A stretch of 64,000 nt of DNA from Panopea generosa (taxonomy: Eukaryota; Mollusca; Bivalvia; Adapedonta; Hiatellidae). The stretch's first letter is position 1; every line of letters begins with the position of its first letter. A program made the position numbers and the translations under genes. Of this stretch, positions 21,926 through 33,119 are shown one piece after another. The stretch lies in the NCBI GenBank assembly GCA_029582155.1, contig CM055903.1:41089353-41153352 (forward strand). The letters are read 5' to 3'. The notes under the pieces were generated by a model. It worked only from the letters and a program-made list of their open reading frames with translations. It ran no database searches and was not told where the DNA came from.

Positions 21926-22225
21926 GTTTGTATGGTGTTTAACGTCACTTTCAACAATTTTTCAGTTATATCGCGAGTGTCTACTTGAGACAGTATTCTG
22001 AGCGCTGCCACACTGGAGTGTCATGCCACAAACACATGGTATGATACCCCACCCAGTCACATACTGACACCGGGCCGACCAGACTTAAATCTATCCTCCA
22101 AATACTGAGCGCCAAGTTACAAGCTTCTAGTACCATTTTTTAAGTTTTTGGTATGACCCAGCCAGGAATCAATCCCCACAACCATCTGCATGCAAGGTGG
22201 AGACTCTACCCCTAGACCACCACTG
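21926..22225 (-). mobile_element. SINE-C, full-length-like
   Basis: Read on the minus strand the head at the right has TGGTCTAGGGGTAGAGTCTC (A box) and GGGGATTGATTCCTGGC (B box). It is followed by TGGGTCATACCAAAAACTT, a GGTACTAGAAGCTTG block, AGTATTTGGAGGATAG, GACTGGGTGGGGTATCATAC, CATGTGTTTG, ACACTCCAGTGTGGCAG, CTCAAGTAGACACTCG and the end AAAGTGACGTTAAACACCAT. This copy gives the best view of the family's structure. No secure target-site duplication. Confidence 0.87.
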
Positions 22226-22574
22226 CAGTATTTGAGATTTTTTATCTTATTGACCAGAACAACAACCAGTTTTGAATGAAAACAGTAAATTAAGAATGCA
22301 ACTGACACACAGACATTTCAGAGATAGTAAAAACATATTAATGATCCATTTGTGTCTACCAAGCCATACTATGTGAGTCTTAATGAAATGGTCTTGTTGT
22401 TAGTTGCAGCAGACATCTGTGAAATGACTTGTTTTGTCTGGAGATAGAATTAGAATGTGAATAGATTTCTCATTCCGAGATAAATTGGGCATGCTCAGTA
22501 ATGGACCATTTTAGACATGGTTGTGATGAGTATACCAGATGTTGACAGTAACCGCCATCCAGAATATATAATTT
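22226..22574. other. Non-coding stretch
   Basis: No gene or repeat recognised. Confidence 0.35.
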
Positions 22575-22930
22575 TATGTTTATTTCTATATACACATTCA
22601 TATATTTCTTTAACATGCTCTGAGTTATGACTCATCCATGATAGGCCAGAAACTTTGATGTTTATACTCAGTGGAATTATGGCAATTATAGGAATTGTGC
22701 ATTATGTCAGTTATTTAAGCATCAGTCAGAAATAAAATTGTATGTTTATTTCCATATACACATTCAAATATTTCTTTAACATGCTCAGAGGTATGACTGA
22801 TCCATGAGATGCCAGAAACTTGGTTGTTTATACTTACTGGAAGTATGGCAGAAATCGTGCATTATGTCAGTTATTAACCAGCAAGATGTAGGCATATGCA
22901 CATTCATAATATTATATTTGTTGCATTTAA

Positions 22931-23165
22931 CCCTTTACTTCATATAGACGCCTTTGGACACCTCTTATATAGACGCCTTTGGACACCTCTAATATTGAAG
23001 GCTTTTGAATTATTGGGTGAATTATGTTTATATTAACTGACAGAGTGGAAAACAGTGCAGGAAGTGCTCAGATTGCTTGTTAAGAGCAATATGAACTCTT
23101 CCTACACTGTTTTCAAAGGCCTTCTGTGATTGGTGCGGAAAAACGGGTATCTATGTAGTAAAGGG
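22931..23165. mobile_element. TTAA-flanked (piggyBac-like) MITE
   Basis: A 235-bp element with ends CCCTTTACTTCATA and TATGTAGTAAAGGG, flanked by TTAA at 22927-22930 and 23166-23169. It contains two copies of ATAGACGCCTTTGGACACCTCT, then ACTGACAGAGTGGAAAACAG and the long central hairpin (slightly decayed here, with GTTAAGAGCAATATGAACTC), then AAGGCCTTCTGTGATTGGTG. This is the family's compact form. Confidence 0.92.
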
Positions 23166-23168
23166 TTA

Positions 23169-23262
23169 AACTTATTTATTTTACTTTGGTTGTGAAACAG
23201 CAGGTTCTTACAACTTAGACAAGCCACTCTCAAAGTTTTCCTGGGTAGAACCAGTACTAAGC
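23169..23262 (-). mobile_element. SINE-E, 3' part
   Basis: On the minus strand it keeps AGTACTGGTTCTACCCAGGA, AACTTTGAGAGTGGC, AAGTTGTAAGAACCTGC and the CACAACCAAAGTAAAATAAA tail. The tRNA-like head is missing. It directly abuts the TTAA MITE. Confidence 0.78.
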
Positions 23263-23379
23263 ATATATATAACATGCTTATGGTTAAGACTGATCCATGA
23301 GACGACAGCAACTCTGCTGTTTATACTCAGTGGAATTATGACAGTTATTTAACAGCCGCTCATAAATGAAATTGACTGG

Positions 23380-23496
23380 CAAATTTTCTCACATAAAGAT
23401 TTTTTTGAGTCAGCAAGACTCGAACCTATGACCTTAGTGGTGAGCAGTAAGTGATCTTGAGATGGCACCTTGGACCACTCTACCATGGAGGACCCT
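23380..23496 (-). mobile_element. SINE-A, head portion
   Basis: On the minus strand: GGTCCTCCATGGTAGAGTGG, AAGGTGCCATCTCAAGATCA, then GTCATAGGTTCGAGTCTTGC (B box) and an AAATCTTTATGTGAGAAAAT stretch. The body and A-rich tail are lost. Confidence 0.8.
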
Positions 23497-23591
23497 ATGA
23501 ATTTTACAAAATTTTATAACACAAGTAAATATTTGCAACATGTTTCACTGTTGGCGATGAACTTTTCAGTTTTTTCATCTCATTTTATAAA

Positions 23592-23826
23592 GGTCGTGAG
23601 TTCGAATCCCCACCCGGCAACAGTCTCCATGAAGATTGTGTCTCATTATATTTCGTCTCTCATAATCAAGCTGTTTCAAGTGGAAAAGTTATCAGTTACT
23701 TGCGGAGATGGGGTGTGCTCGAGTACTGGTTAATCCCAGGAAACAGTGGTTAGGTTAACTGATCGTCTGTTAGCCCTCGATGGCATAAAAATGATGCTAA
23801 ATATTCAATCAATCAATCAATCAATC
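23592..23826 (+). mobile_element. SINE-B, 5'-truncated, with target-site duplication
   Basis: The copy starts at the B box (GGTCGTGAGTTCGAATCCCC) and runs through CCGGCAACAGTCTCCATGA, AGTTATCAGTTACTTGCGGA, GGGGTGTGCTCGAGTACTGG, GTTAACTGATCGTCTGTTAG and CCTCGATGGCATAAAAATGA to an (AATC)n tail. TTTTATAAA is repeated exactly at 23583-23591 and 23827-23835. Truncation at the 5' end plus a target-site duplication shows insertion by target-primed reverse transcription. Confidence 0.93.
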
Positions 23827-23835
23827 TTTTATAAA

Positions 23836-24399
23836 TGACTAAAGGGTCCTTCATATACATTTTGACTTGTCAAAATTAATGTTAAATGGTGGTGTACGAT
23901 ATTGAAAACTTACATGCTTATAGTTTAAATATTTAGTATTATTCATGCCAAGTTTTGTTTGGATTGAAACACTAATTGGCATATTTCTAAATGCATCCTA
24001 TTACTTCTGGGACATACCTTGTAAATGACATTTATGTCACTTTCACTCTGCTCATTTTACACGGGCAGGTCGAGCATGCCATTTCAGTAGTAGTTCCCCA
24101 TATGTCTGGTATGTCTCAAAAGATGCATGCATGTAAAGAATAAAAGATACAGATTGGTAGCCTAGAAACATCGGAGTAATAAAACATCTCATCATTACAA
24201 TCTACCCAATAAACATCTGGCCGGCCTCCGGCATTGTTGACACTTCTGTAAGATCTGTTACATGAAACAATTGGCCAGATAACACTTTACTACAGCATAA
24301 TTATAAAAACACTTAAAAATCTGTTTGATGTAATATATAAGTTTTCCTGAAACTAAACCTGTTTGATTATAGACAAGGTATCCTGTAACTAAAATCTAA
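23836..24399. other. Single-copy stretch
   Basis: No gene or repeat recognised. 24055-24260 is somewhat less AT-rich and includes CTGGCCGGCCTCCGGC. It could be a conserved non-coding segment. Confidence 0.3.
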
Positions 24400-25984
24400 A
24401 ATGTGTCTGATGAAGTCTAAAGGATATATTGCTAGCTCAAAATATAATGGGAATATTAATTGCTCAAAGTGAAAAACATTTAGTGCTTGTTCCATGTATA
24501 GAGGGCATATTGCTTGTTCCAAGTATAAAGGGTAAAGTGTAAAGGAGATATTGCTTGTTCCAAGTAGAAAAGATATATCCTTGTTCCAATTATAAGGATA
24601 TATTGCTTGTCCCAAGTCTAAAGAATATATTTTTGTTCCAAGTATAAAGAATATATTGCTTGTCGAAAGCCCAAAAGAAAATATTGTTTGTTCTAAGTAT
24701 AAAGGGTATATTGCTTGTTTCAAGTATAAAAGATGTATTGCTTGTTCCAAGTATAAAGAATGCATTGCTTGTTCCAAGGTTAAAGAATATATTGTTTGTT
24801 CCAAGTTAAAAGGGTGTATTGCTTGTTCTAAGTATAAAGGATATGTTAATGTTCGAAATGTAAAGGGTATATTGCTTGTTCCAAGTATAAAGGGTATATT
24901 GCTTGTTCCAAGTATAAAGGATATATTGCAAATGTTCCAAGTGTAAAGGGTATATTGCTTGTTCCAAGTCTAAAGGGTATATTGCTTGTTCCAAGTGTAA
25001 AGGGTATATTGTTTGTTCCAAGTATAAAGGATATATTGCTTGTTCCAAGTCTAAAGGGTGTATTGCTTGTTCCATGTATAAAGGGTATATTGCTTGTTCC
25101 AAGTGTAAAGGGTATATTGTTTGTTCCAAGTTTAAAGGGTGTATTGCTTGTTCCATGTATAAAGGATATATTGCTAATGTTCCAGGTATAAAAGATATAT
25201 TGCTTTTTCCAAGTATAAAGGATATATAGCTTGTTCAAAGTTTTAAGGGTATATTGATTGTTCCAAGTCTTGTTCCAAGTGTTAAGGGTATATTGTTTGT
25301 TCCAAGTATAAAGGATATATTGCTTGTTCCAAGTGTTAAGGGTATATTGTTTGTTCCAAGTATAAAGGATATATTGATTGTTCCAACTCTAAAGGATATA
25401 TTGCTTGTTCCAAGTATAAAGGGTATATTGCTTGCTCCAAGTATAAAGGATATATTGTGTGTTCCAAGTCTAAAGGGTATATTACTTGCTCCAAGTATAA
25501 AGGGAACATTGCTTGCTCCAAATATAAAGGATATATTGCTTGTTCCAAGTCTAAAGGGTATATTGCTTGCTCCAAGTATAAGGATATATGGTTTATCCAA
25601 ATATAAAAGGTATATTGATTGTTCCAAGTATAAATGGTATATTGCTTGCTCCAAGTATAAAGGGGGTGTATTGCTTGTTCCATGCATAAAGGGTATATTG
25701 CTTGTTACAATTCTAAAAGATATATTGCTTGTTCCAAGTATAAAGGGTATATTGCTTGCTCCAAGTATAAAGGGTATATTGCTTGTTGCAAGTACACATG
25801 ATACATGTATATTGCTTGTTCCAAGTATAAAGGATATATTGCCTGTTCAAAGTTTAAAGGGTGTATTGCTTGTTCCATGTATATAGGGTTAATTGCTTGT
25901 TCAATGTCTAAAGGGTATATTGCTTGTTCCAGGTCTAAAGAGTATATTGCTTGTTCCAAGTATAAAGGGTATATTGCTTGTTCC

Positions 25985-28900
25985 AAATATACATGATATA
26001 TGGATGTTCCTTGACTATATGTATATTGCTTGTTCTCATCTAAATAATGTATTGTTTGTTCCAAGTCTTGAAGGTATATTACTTGTTCTGAGTCTAAAGG
26101 GTATATTGCTGTTTCCAAGAATAAAGGGTATATTGCTTGTTCCAAGTATAAAAGATATATTACTTGTTCCAAGTATAAATGATATATTGCTCATTCCATT
26201 TCCAAATGATATATTGCTTGTTCTAAGTATACAGGATATATTGCTTATCCAAGTATAAAAGACATATTGCTTGTTCCAAGTATAAAGGATATATTGCTTG
26301 TTCCAAGTATAAAGGATATATTGCTTGTTCCAAGTATAAAAAACATATTGGTTGTTCCAGGTATAAAGGTTATATTGCTTGTTCCAAGTATAAAGGGTAT
26401 ATTGCTTGTTTCAAGTATAAAATATATATTGCTTGTTCAAAGTATAAAGGATATATTACTCGTTCCAATTCCAAATGATATATTGCTTGTTCCAAGTATA
26501 AAGAGTATATTGCTTGTTCCAAGTATATAAGCTATATTGCTTGTTCCAAGTATAAAGGGTATATTGCTTGTTCCAAGTATAAAAGATATATTGCTTGTTC
26601 CAAGTCTAAAGGATATATTGCTTGTTCCAAATATAAAGGATATATTGCTCATTCCAATTCCAAATGATACATTGCTTGTTCCAAGTATAAAGGATATATT
26701 TCTTGTCCCACGTCAAATGATATGTTGCTTGTTCCAAGTATAAAGGATATATTGCTTGTTCCAAATGTAAAGGGTATATTGCTTGTTCCAAATCTTAAGG
26801 ATATATTGCTTTTTCCAAGTATAAAAGATGTATTGCTTTTTCCAAGTATAAAGGATATATAGCTTGTTCCAAGTTTTAAGGGTATATTGATTGTTCCAAG
26901 TCTTACGGATATATTGATTGTTCAAAGTCTAAAGGGTATATTGCTTGTTCTAAGTATAAAGGATATATTACTTGTTCCAGGTCTAAAGGTAATATTGCTT
27001 GTTCCAGGTCTAAAGGTAATATTCCAGGTCTAAAAGGTGTATTGTTTGTTCCAAGTCTAAAGGATATATTGCATGGTACAAATCTAAAGGGTATATTACT
27101 TGTTCCAAGTCTAAAGAGTATATTGCTTGTTCCAAGTATAAAGGGTATATTGCTTGTTCCAAATATACATGATATATGGATGTTCCTTGACTATATGTAT
27201 ATTGCTTGTTCCTAATCTAAAAAATGTATTGCTTGTTCCAAGTCTTGAAGGTATATTACTTGTTCTGAGTCTAAAGGGTATATTGCTGTTTCCAAGAATA
27301 AAGGGTATATTGCTTGTTCCAAGTATAAAAGATATATTGCTTGTTCCAAGTATAAATGATATATTGCTCATTCCAATTCCAAATGATATATTGCTTGTTC
27401 TAAGTATACAGGATATATTGCTTATCAAAGTATAAAAGACATATTGCTTGTTCCAAGTATAAAGGATATATTGCTTGTTCCAAGTATAAAGGATATATTG
27501 CTTGTTCCAAGTATAAAAACATATTGGTTGTTACAGGTATAAAGGTTATATTGCTTGTTCCAAGTAAAAAGGGTATATTGCTTGTTCCAAGTATAAAAGA
27601 TATATTGCTTGTTCCAAGTATAAAGGATATATTGCTCGTTCCAATTCCAAATGATATATTGCTTGTTCCAAGTATAAAGAGTATATTGCTTGTTCCAAGT
27701 ATATAAGCTATATTGCTTGTTCCAAGTATAATGGGTATATTGCTTGTTCCAAGTATAAAATATATATTGCTTGTTCCAAGTCTAAAGGATATATTGCTTG
27801 TTCCAAGTATAAAGGATATATTGCTCATTCCAATTCCAAATGATATATTGCTTGTTCCAAGTATAAAGGATATATTGCTTGTCCCACGTCAAATGATATG
27901 TTGCTTGTTCCAAGTATAAAGAATATATTGCTTGTTCCAAATGTAAAGGGTATATTGATTGTTCCAAATCTTAAGGATATATTGCTTTTTCCAAGTATAA
28001 AAGATATATTGCTTTTTCCAAGTATAAAGGATATATAGTTGTTCCAAGTTTTAAGGGTATATTGATTGTTCCAAGTGTAAAGGGTATATTGCTTGTTCTA
28101 AGTATAAAGGATATATTACTCGTTCCAGGTCTGAAGGTAATATTGCTTGTTCCAGGTCTAAAGGTAATATTCCAGGTCTAAAGGCAATATTGCTTGTTCC
28201 AGGTCTAAAGGTAATATTGCTTGTTCCAGGTCTAAAGGTAATTATGCTTGTTCCAGGTCTAAAGGTAATATTGCTTGTTCCAGGTCTAAAGGTAATATTT
28301 CTTGTTCCAGGTCTAAAGGTAATATTGCTTGTTCCAGGTCTAAAGGTAATATTGCTTGTTCCAGGTCTAAAGGTAATATTGTTTGTTCCAAGTGTAAAGG
28401 ATATATTGCTTGGTACAAATCTAAAGGGTATATTACTTGTTCCAAGTCTAAAGAGTATATTGCTTGTTCCAAGTATAAAGGGTATATTGCTTGTTCCAAA
28501 TAAACATGATATATGGATGTTCCTTGACTATATATATATTGCTTGTTCCTAATCTAAATAATGTATTGCTTGTTCCAAGTCTTAAAGGTATATTACTTGT
28601 TCTGAGTCTAAAGGGTATATTGGTGTTTCCAAGTATAAAGGGTATATTGCTTGTTCCAAGTATAAAAGATATATTGCTTGTTCCAAGTATAAATGATATA
28701 TTGCTCATTCCAATTCCAAATGATATATTGCTTGTTCCAAGTATAAAAGACATATTGCTTGTTCCTGGTATAAAGGATATATTGCTTGTTCCAAGTATAA
28801 AGGATATATTGCTTGTTCCAAGTATAAAGGATATATTGCTTGTTCCAAGTATAAAAGACATAATGCTTGTTCCAGGTATAAAGGTTATATTGCTTGTCCC

Positions 28901-29340
28901 AAGTATAAAGGGTATATTGCTTGTACCAAGTATAAAAGATATATTGCTTGTTCCAAGTATAAAGGATACATTGCTCATTCCATTCCAAATAATATATTGC
29001 TTGTTCCAAGTATAAAGAGTATATTGCTTGTTCCAAGTATATAAGCTATACTGCTTGTTCCAAGTATAAAGGGTATATTGCTTGTTCCAATTATAAAAGA
29101 TATATTGCTTGTTCGAAGTATAAAGGATATATTGCTTGTTCCAAGTATAAAGGATATATGGCTTGTTCCAAGTATAAAGGATATATTGCTCATTCCAATT
29201 CCAAATGATATAGTGCTTAATCCAAGTTTAAAGGATATATTGCTTGTCCCACGTCAAATGATATGTTGCTTGTTCCAAGTATAAAGGATATATTGCTTGT
29301 TCCAAATGTAAAGGATATATAGCTTGTTCCAAGTTTTAAG
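25985..29340. repeat. Higher-order repeat of the 27-bp array, ~1.2-1.35 kb, three copies
   Basis: The distinctive non-unit stretch CATGATATATGGATGTTCCT with TTGACTATATGTATATTGC occurs at about 25985, 27161 and 28498 (offsets 1176 and 1337). GTCCCACGTCAAATGATATG recurs at about 26705, 27880 and 29245, and TTCCAATTCCAAATGATA blocks recur in the same relative places. Copies differ by gain or loss of 27-bp units. Confidence 0.88.
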
Positions 29341-29429
29341 GTTATATTGCTTGTTCCAATTCCAAATGTTATATTGCTTGTTCCTAGTCTAAAGGATATA
29401 TTGCTTGTTCCAAATCTATCCGATATATT

Positions 29430-30270
29430 GCTTGTTCCAGGTCTAAAGGTAATATTGCTTGTTCTAAGTATAAAGGATATATTACTTGTTCCAGGTCTAA
29501 AGGTAATATTGCTTGTTCCAGGTCTAAAGGTAATATTCCAGGTCTAAAGGTAATATTGCTTGTTCCAGGTCTAAAGGTAATATTGCTTGTTCCAGGTCTA
29601 AAGGTTATATTACTTGTTCCAGGTCTAAAGGTAATAGTTCCAAGTCTAAAGGTAATATTGCTTGTTCCAGGTCTAAAGGTAATATTACTTGTTCCAGGTC
29701 TAAAGGTAATATTGCTTGTTCCAGGTTTAAAGGTAATATTACTTGTTCCAGGTCTAAAGGTAATATTGCTTGTTCCAGGTCTAAAGGTAATATAACTTGT
29801 TCCAGGTCTAAAGGTTAAATTGCTTGTTCTAAGTATTAAGGATATATTACTTGTTCCAGGTCTAAAGGTAATATTGCTTGTTCCAGGTCTAAAGGTAATA
29901 TTGCTTGTTCCAGGTTTAAAGGTAATATTACTTGTTCCAGGTCTAAAGGTAATATTGCTTGTTCCAGGTCTAAAGGTAATATAACTTGTTCCAGGTCTAA
30001 AGGTAAAATTGCTTGTTCTAAGTATTAAGGATATATTACTTGTTCCAGGTCTAAAGGTAATATTGCTTGTTCCAGGTCTAAAGGTAATATTGCTTGTTCT
30101 AAGTATTAAGGATATATTACTTGTTCCAGGTCTAAAGGTAATATTGCTTGTTCCAGGTCTAAAGGTAATATAACTTGTTCCAGGTCTAAAGGTAATATTG
30201 CTTGTTGCAGGTCTCAAGGTAATATTGCTTGTTCCAGGTCTAAAGGTAATATTGCTTGTTCCAAGTATAA
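29430..30270. repeat. Homogenised sub-array of a variant 27-bp unit
   Basis: Nearly every unit is the variant with CCAGGTCTAAAGGTAATATT in place of CCAAGTATAAAGGGTATATT. The same variant appears in small numbers at about 26975-27035 and 28130-28380. Blocks with CTAAGTATTAAGGATATATT recur within it at about 29829, 30019 and 30109. Low divergence suggests the youngest expansion of the array. Confidence 0.88.
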
Positions 30271-30422
30271 ACAATATTTTGCTTGTTCAAAGTCTAAAGG
30301 GTTTATTGCTTGTTCCAAGTTTTAAACCTTCATCATTAATATCAATTGAAAATCCAAGATGCTAATTAGGTACAAATATAACCTTGTAACATTGGAAAGA
30401 TTAAATATAGCCTTGTATCATT

Positions 30423-30436
30423 GTCACCATGACAAC
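30423..30436. promoter_or_regulatory. RFX X-box motif
   Basis: GTCACCATGACAAC matches every position of the nematode-type X-box pattern GTHNYYATRRNAAC bound by RFX factors, which often control ciliary genes in animals. The site is an imperfect palindrome with a 2-bp spacer. It spans the start of the ORF below, where a functional X-box would more usually lie upstream of a start site. A match of this quality can arise by chance in 64 kb only rarely, but one isolated site is weak evidence. Confidence 0.3.
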
Positions 30437-30719
30437 GCCAAATTCCTGCAATATGCAATTGATGAAAGATTTATTGGAAATCTTACATAAAATACCCCAT
30501 AAACATAAGAATGAATGTTTAATTAAGATAAGCCAGATTGTGGCTGGTAATGCATTCCAGAACTGTTCTGTGTCAGAAAATGCCAATGTTTGCACCTTAG
30601 ATTGCTTTGTGGCACTGAGCAAAAACCATGTGGTAACACCCATTTTTCATCAGCGGTTAACAGTTAGTAAACCAGTTACATTATGTAAGGTAAAATTACA
30701 GGTGTTGTGTACCAAATAA
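30429..30719 (+). CDS. Unrecognised ORF, 96 codons, probably not a gene
   Basis: An ATG-initiated ORF begins MTTPNSCNMQLMKDLL and ends QVLCTK. The composition is mixed (seven Cys, no low-complexity run), better than most ORFs here, but no domain or family is recognised. The stop codon overlaps an AATAAA at 30715-30720. An 80-codon ORF lies antisense over the same DNA. It has no signal peptide or membrane segment. It sits immediately right of the 27-bp array with no neighbouring exons identified. It could be an exon with wrong borders or chance. Confidence 0.1.
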   Translation: MTTPNSCNMQLMKDLLEILHKIPHKHKNECLIKISQIVAGNAFQNCSVSENANVCTLDCFVALSKNHVVTPIFHQRLTVSKPVTLCKVKLQVLCTK

Positions 30720-31218
30720 ATGACACCTGGTAATAAATGGATGGAATTGCTAGTTGCCATTTGTCTGTCTAGGAAGGTAATGGCATGCAAAATACAGTTT
30801 TCTTGCATAGTGCAAGATATTTTTATCTCGCCCTTATAGGGTCGAGATAACATTCATAGTCTCATAAATACACATGCTAGTATGATGTTACACCCTACTG
30901 GTGCACTGGGAATTGTAATGCTTTGTTCGACAAATTTACTAACTTCTATTTTATTTAACAATTGACAAAATTCACAAATGTTGGGTTGAACTTTTTGTCA
31001 AGTTAGGTATTGTTGCAGTTACAGCCCTTTAATCATATAAACAGGATTACAGGTGGCAATGACATTTTAAACCAATATAGATATTTTTATGTTGGGCTAC
31101 TAAAGAGTAAGTCATGAAAGGTTTATGTTTGTATTTTTTGCCAAACATTACTAATGTTGAAGCTATGGCCCTTAGACTTTTTGTCAAATCAAGTATTGTT
31201 GCAGTTATGGCCCTTTAA

Positions 31219-31649
31219 AGGGAATATATCAGGGGAAAAATGCTATAAATATATTAAAGAATAAATTCAAAAAGCATCTCATTATCTTTAATAAATAAAA
31301 TTAAAATGACTTTGTATGTCAAATCCACCTAAATTTAACAAAATTGATATTTAAATTGGAATGGTAAACTTGAAATGAAATCACCATTCAAAAATAGACA
31401 ACACTTAAATACTGCTTTATTACCTTTGCATTGTCATTCAGATTCTTTCTAAAAGAAAACAATTTTGAATATATGTAAACCTGTATAATGGATTAAACTG
31501 AACTCGAAATGAAATCATGTGATTCGCTGAATATGTTGCAATTTTAAGTAGGACAAGACAGGCGCATAGTCAATGTTACGAAATCCCTCTTCAGTATATT
31601 ATTTTGGCATGTTTAGATAGATATCCTTTTGGCTCTATGGGGTCAGTGA

Positions 31650-31682
<33 letters not shown>

Positions 31683-31765
31683 TGTACTATTGGAAAAGAA
31701 ATGTTTTAGCCAATTTTTAAATTTTGAAAAATCCTAATAATTTTATTCCTTTTAATTATTGTTGT
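31219..31765 (+). mobile_element. MITE-G, near full length
   Basis: The left end TTTAAAGGGAATATATCAGG and the right end, inverse-related AATCCTAATAATTTTATTCCTTTTAA, enclose all family blocks, including TGTATGTCAAATCCACC, AATAGACAACACTTAAATAC, GAAATCATGTGATTC, AATATGTTGCAATTTTAAG and GATATCCTTTTGGC. A (TA)15 microsatellite at 31651-31680 has replaced the short ATTATATA segment found at this point in other copies. No ORF. Confidence 0.9.
31651..31680. repeat. (TA)15 microsatellite
   Basis: An uninterrupted TA tract inside MITE-G, just after GGTCAGTGAG. Confidence 0.97.
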
Positions 31766-33119
31766 CTAAATAAAATTATATAAACTTTATGTCACAGTTT
31801 CATTTTAGACTGATATAGATTTTTTTCCATTTCCTGTCTTATGTCACTAAGGAGTAATTAAGTGAAGGTTTTGTTATGTTTGTATTTTTTGCCAGACAAG
31901 TAATGTTGGAGTTACAGCCTTTGAATTATTTTATATACAAAATAAATTAAACAAAATGTATTGAATAGTTTCCCTGAATAGATAAGACTTACTATCAAGA
32001 TCTGTCTCTAAGCTGATTCAGGTGTTAATAAAATCATGTAATTAAAGCAACATCATTTTGGTTACCTACTGTCAGAACACTTTACGTAACTGTCATCGCT
32101 ATTGCTTTCTGTAGATTTCACTAATTGACAGGTCTGGGCTTTTCTTAGTCTCTGAACATCTCTACATTTCCTAATAGGATTTGTGGTACCATTTGTGGAT
32201 TCCCACCACGACCGCTGTTTCTGATCTGTCACTATTTTCTCTTGTTGTCAGATGCGGATACTCTTACTGCCAATATGAAATAATTCACACTAAGTTCCAG
32301 TATGTTTTCTATTGATTTTCCGTCATGAGTGAAAATTAATTAAGCTGGGATCTCTCTGCAGCCTTCAGCTCTACTGGCTTATAATGATGATTTCATTAGT
32401 TTGGCTGATTGTGTCAGATGAGCTGTTCTCATGTAATGGGCCATACGCGGAAAGTTGCTTATTTCGGAATAAAATGCCTTGACGCTTTGCTTACAATGTA
32501 GAAAAGAAACACATCATTAATTAGTTTATTTCATGGCTGAGTGATCCAAGGTGATGTATCAAGATAGCTAAGTCTTATTTCTCACAATTGAAGCCATTGG
32601 TTCGAGCCCAGCTTGGTCAAATCCATATTTTTTTGTGTTGATTTTTGTTTATCATCACTTTCAATAGTTATAAGCTCTACTGGTTTATGCTCTAATGGCT
32701 TATGCGATGGTGTGTTGTCCCTCATCTGCCATCCGCCACTTCACATGGATGTTTCTCATATATGTGAGACTATGGTTATAGACACAATATTTTTTATTTA
32801 AAATTCACGATGCTGCCATTAAAATTGTAAAAAACTCTAAAATATCTTGTTGTCATGGTCTGCCCAACAGATTTATAAAATATTATTGCATCCTGTCAAT
32901 GTGCAGGTGTTATTATAAAACACTTCTTGTAGGAAAAACATGCTAAATTGAGAGTTCAAATGCTTGTAAATAAATATTAAATAAAGTTGGTTTGATTGAA
33001 AAAACACTAGTATAACTTTTTAAAACATGTTTGTAACTGGTTCATTCTTTGTCAAATATATATACTAAGAGTTGCATATTGATACTTAGGTATTTGGTTT
33101 CACCAAATTTGCAATGATG
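31766..33119. other. Long single-copy stretch
   Basis: No repeat family is recognised. 32050-32560 is mixed in composition. It contains GAAAATTAATTAAGC, ACATCATTAATTAG and TAATTGACAGG motifs, typical of homeodomain/TALE sites, and no good ORF. It could be regulatory DNA but there is no direct evidence. A 62-codon ORF at 32613-32801 is T-rich and unconvincing. Confidence 0.3.

Larger units (their letters stand above)
22575..23374. repeat. Local triplication of a ~166-bp segment, with later insertions
   Basis: Copy 1 starts at 22575 and copy 2 at 22741, an offset of 166 bp; both begin TATGTTTATTTCYATATACA and include TTTCTTTAACATGCTC and GTGCATTATGTCAGTTATT. Copy 3 (23264-23374) is partial and lies beyond a TTAA MITE (22931-23165) and a SINE-E piece (23169-23262). 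It shares GACTGATCCATGAGA, TGTTTATACTCAGTGGAATTATG and the end AATGAAATTG. The insertions therefore postdate the tandem duplication. Confidence 0.8.
24400..30340. repeat. 27-bp minisatellite, about 220 copies, 5.9 kb
   Basis: The unit carries TATATTGCTTGTTCCAAG followed by TATAAAGGG or TCTAAAGGG. Five of the six reading frames of the consensus unit lack a stop, giving long ORFs on both strands (up to 296 codons on the minus strand at 29384-30274 and 210 on the plus strand at 25254-25886). The repeats read ILLVPSIKG or YIACSKYKG on plus, and LEQAIYPLY, GTSNISFIL or WNKQYILYT on minus. Simultaneous openness in five frames argues against selection for any one protein. Private segments recur at intervals of 1.18 and 1.34 kb, showing higher-order structure. 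Confidence 0.97.
30341..31218. other. Single-copy stretch right of the array
   Basis: No repeat is recognised except a repeated phrase (TTTTTGTCAARTYARGTATTGTTGCAGTTA-type, at about 30990 and 31178, each followed by GGCCCTTTAA or AGCCCTTTAA). The X-box and small ORF in this stretch are listed separately. Confidence 0.4.

Noticed and set aside
29384-30274. 296-codon minus ORF and 210-codon plus ORF in the 27-bp array
   Set aside because: Five of six frames are open at once because the period is 27 bp and the unit lacks stops. There is no sign that one frame is favoured.
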